Positions 58,455 to 64,000 of a stretch of DNA of 64,000 nt are shown here, in pieces. A program made the position numbers and the translations under genes. The DNA comes from Verrucomicrobiia bacterium (GTDB taxonomy: Bacteria; Verrucomicrobiota; Verrucomicrobiia; Opitutales; Cerasicoccaceae), in the NCBI GenBank assembly GCA_030425485.1, contig JAUIAM010000003.1, positions 1-64,000 of the forward strand, in the 5' to 3' direction. Below the pieces are notes generated by a model that was given only the letters and a program-made list of their open reading frames with translations, searched no databases and was not told the origin of the DNA. The stretch's first letter is position 1; each line of letters begins with the position of its first letter.

Positions 58455-59434
58455 GACGCACCTCCTTCGGAAGCCTTCTTGGAGAGGAAACTGATGGCCC
58501 GGGCGGCCTGTTCCATGGTCAGGTCTTCCCAATTCTCCGCGCCTTTCAGCGCCTCGGCCTCAAGCCACTGGAAGAGCTTTTCCATTTGCTCCTGTCCGCA
58601 GCCGAGTTGCTTCCAGAGGGTCTGGAGGTTCTTGACCTGTTGTTGGGTAGCAGGCTTGCCGCTATCAACAGGGGCCGCTTTCGGGGCAGATTGCTGACCC
58701 GTGGCCGGGAAGACATGGGCGATGGCCGCAAACTCCATCGGGAGCACATCGTCGAGACCGTGGCGGTTTTTGGCGTCGAAGGCCGCGCAGTGGGCGGTGT
58801 AGATGCGGCGTTCCTTGCCGCCGACCGCCTTTTTGCGACCATCCGTTTCCGTAACCTTCGTGAAGTAGTTCACGAACAGGAGCAGGTCGCACCATTCCTT
58901 GAGCAGAGGGGCGCACTGCTTCGAAAGCTTCAATTCGTAGCGGTCATAGGCCCCGGCAGCATCCGGTTGTTCAAACTTGCGGATCGTGGAGTGCGCCACC
59001 ATGACCAGGTGCATGCCCCGGTTGCGGAGAGGCTCCAGCGACTGCAGGAAGCGCGAGAATTCCTCGGCCAGGTAGGTATAGCCCTTGCCGTAGCCGAAGT
59101 CCTCGATTCCGTCTTTGTGAGCTTTCCGGCAGATATGCTCGATGAGCAGGCGCTCCAGCCAGTCCACCGTGTCGATGACCAGCGTCTGGAAGTTGTGCTC
59201 GCTCTGGCCGAGTTGGGCGATCAGGCCCAGAATCTCCTCCCAACCCTCAGGTTGAGGGAAGCGGGTGATGTTCAGGTGAATGGTGCCGCCTTCGGTGTCG
59301 AGGAAGACAGGCGCGGGGAAGGCGGAAGCGAGGGTGCTTTTGCCGATGCCTTCGGGGCCGTAGATGACGACCCGTTGAGGTTTTTCGACCTTGCCGGTGA
59401 TGAGCGGCAGGCCCGTTGCAGAGTTCTCTTGCAT
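58451..59434 (-). CDS. Sak4-like RecA-fold ATPase (AAA_24)
   Basis: 327 residues. Walker A 'IYGPEGIGKST' (24-34), Walker B 'TLVIDTVDWLE' near 85 and sensor-like 'GMHLVMVAHSTIRKFE' fit the phage Sak4/AAA_24 single-strand annealing ATPases, which work with an SSB. The C-terminal ~70 residues are helical and may contact partners. Neighbouring VRR-NUC and SSB-like genes complete a recombination/replication set. Confidence 0.88.
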   Translation of the reverse strand: MQENSATGLPLITGKVEKPQRVVIYGPEGIGKSTLASAFPAPVFLDTEGGTIHLNITRFPQPEGWEEILGLIAQLGQSEHNFQTLVIDTVDWLERLLIEHICRKAHKDGIEDFGYGKGYTYLAEEFSRFLQSLEPLRNRGMHLVMVAHSTIRKFEQPDAAGAYDRYELKLSKQCAPLLKEWCDLLLFVNYFTKVTETDGRKKAVGGKERRIYTAHCAAFDAKNRHGLDDVLPMEFAAIAHVFPATGQQSAPKAAPVDSGKPATQQQVKNLQTLWKQLGCGQEQMEKLFQWLEAEALKGAENWEDLTMEQAARAISFLSKKASEGGAS

Positions 59435-59436
59435 GG

Positions 59437-59892
59437 TTACTGGTGGTTGGAATTCCGGTTGAGCCCGGTGTCCTCGGGCAGAAGTTGGCCCGCGACATAG
59501 CGGGTGAGCGTGTCAACCGCCGCATCGAGTCCCTGGCACAGGACGGCGGCGTAACCGCGATGGCGCAGGCGCATCAGCCACTCCCGCTGCTCGGGGGAGG
59601 GACGTCCCTGCGCCGTCTTCAACTCGATAAAGAGGCCGTGGTAACCGCCCGCCGGTAACGGCAGGAAGATGTCGGGGACGCCCGCCTTCACACCCTCGGC
59701 CTTCAGCATGGCCCCGGTGACCGCGTCGCGGGCCCCACCGTTGGGGATGGCGAACATCAGTTTCAAGCCCGGATGCCGGGCACTGGCGTAGGCCGCCCAC
59801 TTGAAAAGGGCCACCTGAAGGCGGTGTTCCTCGTTATGGCGTCCCGGCCTGCCGGGCTTCGCCTCGAATCGGGTTCGTGTCGCGTTGCTCAC
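59437..59892 (-). CDS. VRR-NUC domain nuclease
   Basis: 151 residues. The PD-(D/E)XK-type VRR-NUC motif is seen as 'LKLMFAIPNGGARDAVTGAM', 'VKAGVPDIFLPLP' with the metal Asp, and 'HGLFIELKTAQGRPSPEQRE' with the E-x-K pair. It probably resolves branched DNA or acts as a flap nuclease. First gene of the early operon; its start codon adjoins the GTCCCTC repeat cluster, so it is likely under that control. Confidence 0.92.
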   Translation of the reverse strand: MSNATRTRFEAKPGRPGRHNEEHRLQVALFKWAAYASARHPGLKLMFAIPNGGARDAVTGAMLKAEGVKAGVPDIFLPLPAGGYHGLFIELKTAQGRPSPEQREWLMRLRHRGYAAVLCQGLDAAVDTLTRYVAGQLLPEDTGLNRNSNHQ

Positions 59893-59902
59893 GTCCCCCT
59901 AT

Positions 59903-60030
59903 GAGGGACATGTCCTTTTGTCCCTCCATTTGTCCCTCGTCAATTTTACGTCAAGTCGTTGTTATTTATTGGCTTGAGGGATTTGAAATTTCTCAAAAAA
60001 GCTTGGAGGGACAAATCGATTTGTCTCTCC
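59903..60030. promoter_or_regulatory. GTCCCTC repeat/palindrome cluster at the early-operon 5' end
   Basis: The motif TTTGTCCCTC occurs at 59917-59926 and 59929-59938. The inverse core GAGGGACA occurs at 59903-59910. A near-perfect 26-base palindrome at 60005-60030 is built of GGAGGGACAAATC and GATTTGTCTCTCC. Five half-sites within 130 bases, directly upstream of the first early gene, look like binding sites for a phage repressor or replication initiator. Confidence 0.7.
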
Positions 60031-60061
60031 TACGCCCCCGAAGACCCCGAAATTTGGGCAC

Positions 60062-60093
60062 AAAAAAAGCCCCTTCGTCTATGCGAAGAAGCT
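60062..60093 (-). terminator. Possible minus-strand terminator
   Basis: On the minus strand, AGC-CTTCG pairs with CGAAG-GCT around a 6-base loop, with a 2x2 internal loop, followed by T7. No minus-strand gene lies upstream, so it may insulate the phage early promoter region from antisense transcription. Confidence 0.4.
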
Positions 60094-60257
60094 ATTCTTT
60101 CAAAGGTACTGTTGGGGACAAGATATAGCAAGAGTCAGTCATCAGAAGCGTCAGGGAAATTGTTCATTGCCTATTTTTATGGAATCATTCAATAATTTTG
60201 TAAAATACTGTCCAATGGCGGTTTTGAACGCTGGGTATCGAGCATTCGCCTCTCACG

Positions 60258-62174
60258 ATGAAAGATTACAAAATAGAATTATCTTTTTTAGGCTACGGCC
60301 AAGGGTTGCCTCTCTTTACAGTATACAGACAGCCCCGTTCTCCCTCATCGTCATTGGATGACCGATCTATCCGTGGATACTCATTGCCTGTTGAGGATGA
60401 TAAGGAGGACAGGAAAGATTATTGGATTTCATTTGAGCCTCGCGAAGGATTTGACGCCTTTTCAGTTCACCCAGATTACAACCGCCATTTGACAATTCAG
60501 GCGCTGAGCCTTGCTTTGAAAAAAAGTGCTAAACGCAATTTAGCGCCCAATGATTTTGATGACTCCAAGTCTTTTTATCGGGAAGTATGCTTGAATTTTA
60601 CTGATTACTTAGAGGGTACTGAACAACTAGTTTGTGAACCATATTACCTGAGAGATTTGGATCAATACGGGTGGTTATTGGATTTTCATTTTAAGCTTAA
60701 GCCGGGCGTTGCATTTTCGAGGAAAGTTCAGCAACTAAGTCTAAGCTTGGATAAAAATTATAAGAGAAATCTTAATGCCTATATAGATAGAAAGCGTAGA
60801 ATTCTTAAATTCTACGAGGCTAGGAAAGAAATCTTTGATAATTGCCGACTAGAAGGGCAAAGCGATAGTCTTATCTTAAATGATGAATTTTCGGAATTGG
60901 ATTCATCGGTTCTTCAATCTAAGCTTTACTTTTTCTCAAACAATAAGACAAGCCGGGGGCAGTATATTGGGCTTAAGGATTATGGTCCTTTGCGCCCTAT
61001 AAAACTCATTCCTAAATTAATATTTATATTTGAGGAGCGATATCGTTATTCAGCACGAAAATTAGCGACAGCAATATTGGGGACAAAAGATCAAGTTAGT
61101 TCTACGTTCCCGGGTTTTTCCAAGCTTTTTAAAGCCAATCCTTTCATTGATTCTAATCCGATAGTAATTCAAGACAGTTCCTTGGAGTCCTTTCAGGGAG
61201 CTCTTGAATTGGTGAAAGAAAAAAATGAAGATGGCTATGCTCTGATTCCGATACTTGTCCTTCCGCATGATGGGGATAATGGATATTTGGAGCATAAGGC
61301 AATATTTGCAAATGCCGGTATACCATCACAGGTGTGTACCTTGCGCATTATTGATGATCAGAACTCACTTAAATGGTCTATTGCGAATATCGCTCTTCAA
61401 GTTTTCTGTAAGTGCGGTGGAAGCCCTTGGAAGGTTCGACCTACATCTGTGGATTCGCTGATTATTGGAATCGGGCAATCTCATCGACGGATGCCTAATG
61501 CAGATGGAGATGGTATTGAACGTTTTTTTGCCTTCTCAGTTATGACTGATAATAGTGGCTTGTTTAAAGAGATTGAAGTTTTGGCAGACCACAAAAATGA
61601 GAAAGATTACTTGACAGGTCTTAGGAGTTCATTGAGCGCTATTCTAAAAAAGTCATCAGGCTCGTATAGACGCGTTGTCTTACATACCTCGTTTAGACTC
61701 AAGAAGAAAGAAATTCAGGCAATTCAGGACACCGTGAATTCTGTGTCTAGTCAGAAAACAGATGGAACATGCCAATTCGCGGTTGTAAAAATTAACCAGA
61801 AAAATCGCTTTTTTGGATTTAATCCTGAAACGAATAATCTCGTTCCTTATGAAGGCTCATACGTCAAGCTTGGTGCTGGTGAATATCTGATGTGGTTCGA
61901 AGGAATCTACCAAGATCGTTCAACTGTAAATAAAGCATTTCCAGGGCCGACACATGTGCATATCCTGAAAACGGAGGGAGATCGACACATCCCTGAGAAT
62001 GAGCTTCTGCAAGATTTGTTAAACTTATCAGGTGCAAATTGGCGAGGGTTCAACGCCAAAAGTGTTCCTGTTTCTGTCTTCTACTGTCATTTAATTGCAG
62101 AGATGGTACGTGATTTTCAAGAGAAAGGGCTTCCGATGCCTGCCGTGACAGATTTAAAACCTTGGTTCCTTTGA
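60258..62174 (+). CDS. Catalytically inactive long (type B) prokaryotic Argonaute
   Basis: 638 residues. The MID pocket that holds a guide 5'-phosphate is intact with RsAgo-like spacing: Tyr343, Lys347, Gln358 and Lys385 ('YLEHKAIFANAGIPSQ', 'CKCGGSPWKVRP'). The PIWI domain starts 'LIIGIGQSHRR', where the first catalytic Asp is Gly406, and the next site reads 'VVLHTSFRLKKKE' in place of a D-containing motif, so target cleavage is not expected. 'NWRGFNAKSVPVSVFYCHLI' closes PIWI. The ~240-residue N/PAZ part is short. A SIR2 gene follows after 3 bases. Guide-directed detection of invader nucleic acid with SIR2 as effector is inferred. DNA is far more A+T-rich than the prophage. Confidence 0.93.
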   Translation: MKDYKIELSFLGYGQGLPLFTVYRQPRSPSSSLDDRSIRGYSLPVEDDKEDRKDYWISFEPREGFDAFSVHPDYNRHLTIQALSLALKKSAKRNLAPNDFDDSKSFYREVCLNFTDYLEGTEQLVCEPYYLRDLDQYGWLLDFHFKLKPGVAFSRKVQQLSLSLDKNYKRNLNAYIDRKRRILKFYEARKEIFDNCRLEGQSDSLILNDEFSELDSSVLQSKLYFFSNNKTSRGQYIGLKDYGPLRPIKLIPKLIFIFEERYRYSARKLATAILGTKDQVSSTFPGFSKLFKANPFIDSNPIVIQDSSLESFQGALELVKEKNEDGYALIPILVLPHDGDNGYLEHKAIFANAGIPSQVCTLRIIDDQNSLKWSIANIALQVFCKCGGSPWKVRPTSVDSLIIGIGQSHRRMPNADGDGIERFFAFSVMTDNSGLFKEIEVLADHKNEKDYLTGLRSSLSAILKKSSGSYRRVVLHTSFRLKKKEIQAIQDTVNSVSSQKTDGTCQFAVVKINQKNRFFGFNPETNNLVPYEGSYVKLGAGEYLMWFEGIYQDRSTVNKAFPGPTHVHILKTEGDRHIPENELLQDLLNLSGANWRGFNAKSVPVSVFYCHLIAEMVRDFQEKGLPMPAVTDLKPWFL

Positions 62175-62177
62175 GCT

Positions 62178-63266
62178 ATGAGCACGCGTTCTACCGATAT
62201 TATATTATTGTTGGGTGCTGGGGCTAGTGTTGAGGCAGAAATACCAGCATCTGCAAGTATGATTTCTAAAATCGAAAAAAAGCTCCACGAGCATGACGAT
62301 TGGAAATGCCACTTGGGGTTATACAACCATGTTAAGAGTGCCATATTCTACTCTTGTGGCTTGAAGGGGGTGTTTGATGCTGATGTACAATTTAATATTG
62401 AGACATTGGTCAATACTCTGTACGAGCTTGAACGGAACGAGGAACATCCGCTATATCCCTTTATTGCATCATGGAATTCTAGGTTCGTTAGTTTGGCGGA
62501 TAACGACTTTGGAAAGGTTCGTGCATTTAGGCGGTTAATTCTGAATGAATTGAAAAAGTGGATATGCCCTGAAAGTAGTTCAAAACGCGATTATTTTGCT
62601 GGATTGAAGAACCTCCAAGAAGGACTAGGATTTCCTCTCAATATTTTTTCACTCAATTACGATCTCTGTGTTGAGAGCCTTCATTCGAGTGAGTTCCGGG
62701 TCGAAACTGGGTTCGATGGATATGGGCCTGAACACTATTGGAGTTGGGAGCGATTTGATCCTACTGATGGCGCTGCAATCAGTGATCGAGAAGCCTTTCT
62801 CTATAAGCTTCATGGATCAATAAATTGGAAGCGCGACGATGATAAAAATTTGTTTTCTGTGGAGCAAGTGGAGGCGGTCGATGCCGACAAAATGGACATT
62901 ATATTTGGCCGTGACTTCAAGCTGGATGCAGCAGACCCATACCTGTTTTATGCATACCAATTCCGGCGATTGACGATGGATGCTAAATTAATTCTTGCCA
63001 TCGGATATAGCTTTGCCGATGCGCACATCAACAAGATGATTACGCAGGGGTTGCGATTAAACGAGAAGAAGAAAATTCACATCGTTACTTATTTTCTTGA
63101 AAAACCGGAATGTGACAAACTGAGGCAAGAAGTAGCCGGTAAGCTGGATGTAAAAGAATCACAAATTTCTGTTGAGCATTGTGGAGCAAGCGCGTTTTTG
63201 ATGAATGCCGATATTGCCGAGATCGTTACTGGACTCGTGCCAAATACTGAGGATGCACCGTTCTAA
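62178..63266 (+). CDS. SIR2-domain effector of the Argonaute system
   Basis: 362 residues. NAD-binding G-A-G-A-S (13-17) in 'IILLLGAGASVEAEIP', the N-x-D strand 'FSLNYD' (Asn160, Asp162), the catalytic-type His212 in 'YKLHGSINW', and a closing 'ILAIGYSFADAHINKM' (~283-298) identify the SIR2 fold used by bacterial defence NADases (ThsA-, DSR- and Argonaute-associated). There is no APAZ domain, in contrast to short-Argonaute SIR2-APAZ partners, which fits the long-B Argonaute beside it. Expected action is NAD+ depletion and growth arrest once the Argonaute senses its target. Confidence 0.92.
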   Translation: MSTRSTDIILLLGAGASVEAEIPASASMISKIEKKLHEHDDWKCHLGLYNHVKSAIFYSCGLKGVFDADVQFNIETLVNTLYELERNEEHPLYPFIASWNSRFVSLADNDFGKVRAFRRLILNELKKWICPESSSKRDYFAGLKNLQEGLGFPLNIFSLNYDLCVESLHSSEFRVETGFDGYGPEHYWSWERFDPTDGAAISDREAFLYKLHGSINWKRDDDKNLFSVEQVEAVDADKMDIIFGRDFKLDAADPYLFYAYQFRRLTMDAKLILAIGYSFADAHINKMITQGLRLNEKKKIHIVTYFLEKPECDKLRQEVAGKLDVKESQISVEHCGASAFLMNADIAEIVTGLVPNTEDAPF

Positions 63267-63375
63267 GGAATGTCCACGATCTTCTTCCTCAAAACTCTCC
63301 CTCGCTGTATCTGATAGCTTTGCTCCATTTGTTGCATTGCTACTGGGTAGTTCCGTGAGAGTACACCCAGCATAC

Positions 63376-63633
63376 CCCAGACCTCCAAAACTGTTGATTT
63401 AGCTGGGGCGATTCTGAGGGCGTTTTCAGAAAAAGGGCCTGGATTTTTGGCGGGGGCGTCGGGTCTGCGGAAGGGGCCGATTCTGGTGGTTGGAACTCAG
63501 AAAACGGCCATTCACGGCGGGGTTGCGTAACCTTTTGCTGGCAGCCACTTACAAAAAATCCCGCTCGGTGTGCGAAGCGGGATTTTTTGTGGCGGGACGG
63601 GGCGGTGCGCCCGCGACAGGGAAAAAATGGGGT
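63376..63633. repeat. Right copy of ~260-bp intergenic direct repeat
   Basis: Colinear with 5757-6015 (about 88% identity by eye, with one ~64-base identical stretch). Similarity stops exactly at the tRNA-His 3' end, so this copy is the natural trailer of the tRNA. The SIR2 gene ends 109 bases to the left. The gap 63267-63375 shows nothing recognisable. Confidence 0.85.
63553..63588. terminator. Bidirectional terminator in the right repeat
   Basis: The same 13-bp stem as at 5934-5969: 63553-63565 pairs with 63576-63588 with A6/T6 ends. On the minus strand it lies ~43 bases after tRNA-His and should terminate it. On the plus strand it ends the Argonaute-SIR2 transcript. Confidence 0.85.
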
Positions 63634-63705
63634 GGCTAACCGGATTCGAACCGGCGACCCTCGGTACCACAAACCGATGCTCTAACCAACTGAGCTATAG
63701 CCACC
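63631..63705 (-). tRNA. tRNA-His (GTG anticodon)
   Basis: On the minus strand the cloverleaf reads acceptor GTGGCTA/TAGCCAC, D-arm GCTC...GAGC, anticodon arm TCGGT/ACCGA with loop TTGTGGT (anticodon GTG at 63670-63668) and T-arm with TTCGAAT. The His-specific extra G(-1) (63705) and the opposing discriminator C (63631) are both present. CCA is not encoded. Confidence 0.95.
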
Positions 63706-63833
63706 ACTTGTAGAAGCGGATAAGGAAGCCAATGCTGGGCGGTCTTGTCAATCTTTTGCCGCGAGAAAAAAACGAAAATTCCTGCGTCTCCTACCCGTGT
63801 GTGTCACTCACCTAAGCTTAGTACACACACTGC

Positions 63834-64000
63834 CTAGAGGCTGCGCACGACGGCCTTGGCTATACCCTGGATGACCAGTTCCGAGACGGGGTTGAGCTCC
63901 GGGTAGTCGGGGTTTTCCGCCTTGAGGTAAGGTGGGTGGCCGGGGCGCTGCATGAAGCGCTTGAGGGTGGTTTCGTTGTCGATGAGCGCGGCCACGACAT
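63834..64000 (-). CDS. lexA: LexA repressor, C-terminal part
   Basis: The last 55 codons are visible and the gene continues beyond the window. 'VVAALIDNETTLKRFMQRPG' matches the S24 self-cleavage domain, with the catalytic Lys in T-L-K-R-F. 'NPDYPELNPVSELVIQGIAK' then AVVRSL is the LexA end. It controls the SOS regulon and may couple DNA damage to prophage induction. A GTGTGTG/CACACAC inverted pair (~63798-63830) flanking CTAAGCTTAG just after the stop may be its terminator. Confidence 0.92.
   Translation of the reverse strand, partial: VVAALIDNETTLKRFMQRPGHPPYLKAENPDYPELNPVSELVIQGIAKAVVRSL

Larger units (their letters stand above)
29329..59517 (-). repeat. Dispersed GTTGACA gene-boundary element of the prophage
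   Basis: The minus-strand heptamer GTTGACA occurs at 29335-29329, 39545-39539, 41237-41231, 43912-43906, 44780-44774, 46198-46192, 48323-48317, 52688-52682, 53709-53703 and 59517-59511, plus GTTGACG at 51614-51608. All are at or near gene ends. I saw one further copy inside a gene (~39174-39180) and none in the opposite orientation in the prophage. In seven cases a start codon follows 13 or 14 bases later (39525, 41216, 46178, 48302, 51594, 52668, 53689), without a Shine-Dalgarno sequence. Confidence 0.65.
59893..60257. other. Intergenic region between phage early operon and Argonaute operon
   Basis: 365 bases with no supported gene. The left part holds the GTCCCTC operator-like cluster, the middle a minus-strand terminator-like hairpin, and the right part should contain the plus-strand Argonaute promoter, for which I could not assign a convincing -35/-10 pair. 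The divergent arrangement places the phage early promoter and the defence promoter back to back. Confidence 0.55.

Noticed and set aside
29329-59517. GTTGACA sites as ordinary sigma-70 promoters
   Set aside because: TTGACA matches a -35 box, but no -10 hexamer lies 16-18 bases downstream, and transcripts would begin inside the genes.
60258-63266. Short Argonaute with SIR2-APAZ
   Set aside because: The Argonaute is longer than MID-PIWI alone and the SIR2 protein has no room for an APAZ domain, so the long-B arrangement fits better.
5757-63633. The ~260-bp repeats as attL/attR of the large serine recombinase
   Set aside because: Serine integrases leave only a few identical core bases between dissimilar arms. 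A diverged 260-bp duplication does not fit, although another mechanism is possible.
1-64000. CRISPR array
   Set aside because: No regularly spaced short repeats and no cas genes were seen. The repeat clusters at 52711 and 59903 are too short and irregular.

Overview
The window looks like a chromosomal segment of a Verrucomicrobiota-type bacterium (PVC superphylum, probably marine Opitutae). The evidence is indirect: a PEP-CTERM protein, an H-X9-DG type pseudopilin, two formylglycine sulfatases in a polysaccharide-utilisation cluster, and a very large secreted fibronectin-III protein. No rRNA or other decisive marker is present, so the placement is an inference.

Layout. (1) 1-4030, minus: N-terminal 1343 residues of a giant secreted FN3 protein that runs off the window. 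(2) 4507-5710, plus: an overlapping winged-helix / nucleotidyltransferase pair resembling AbiE-like toxin-antitoxin modules. (3) 5757-6015: a ~260-bp intergenic repeat carrying a bidirectional terminator. (4) 6078-23583: a polysaccharide-utilisation locus with AraC and LacI regulators, an FAD-dependent oxidoreductase, a PEP-CTERM protein, a pseudopilin, two clan-A-like glycosidases, a GH130-like enzyme, two sulfatases, an esterase, a GPH-family symporter and an ADP-ribosylglycohydrolase-fold protein. A LacI-type palindromic operator lies over the presumed lacI promoter. (5) 23619-28774: an integration module made of a large serine recombinase, a DUF2924 protein and two small partners on the minus strand, convergent with three unrecognised plus-strand genes. 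(6) 28828-59892, minus: a largely complete siphovirus-like prophage. Reading in its transcription direction it runs from replication genes (VRR-NUC, Sak4-like ATPase, SSB-like protein, SF2 helicase, primase-helicase) through terminase, ParB-methyltransferase, portal, S49 protease, capsid and tail to a gene-transfer-agent-like tail tip (DUF2163, NlpC/P60, hub) and a 3TM holin. Five AT-rich cargo genes interrupt it. (7) 60258-63266, plus: a catalytically dead long Argonaute followed 3 nt later by a SIR2 protein, almost certainly an abortive-infection defence operon. (8) 63376-63633: the second copy of the repeat, abutting tRNA-His, then the 3' end of lexA.

The two diverged ~260-bp repeats (about 88% identical by eye) bracket about 57.6 kb that holds all the accessory content: the sugar locus, the prophage and the defence operon. 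The right copy is the natural downstream/terminator region of tRNA-His.

The least expected signal is a one-orientation heptamer, GTTGACA, at gene junctions throughout the prophage. In seven cases it sits 13-14 nt before a start codon that lacks a Shine-Dalgarno sequence, and several cargo genes are inserted immediately upstream of it. Other points of interest are a von Willebrand A domain in a tail protein, a leucine-rich-repeat protein in the tail cluster, a probable -1 frameshift in the tail chaperone, operator-like repeat clusters flanking the early genes, and small REP-like palindromes between structural genes.
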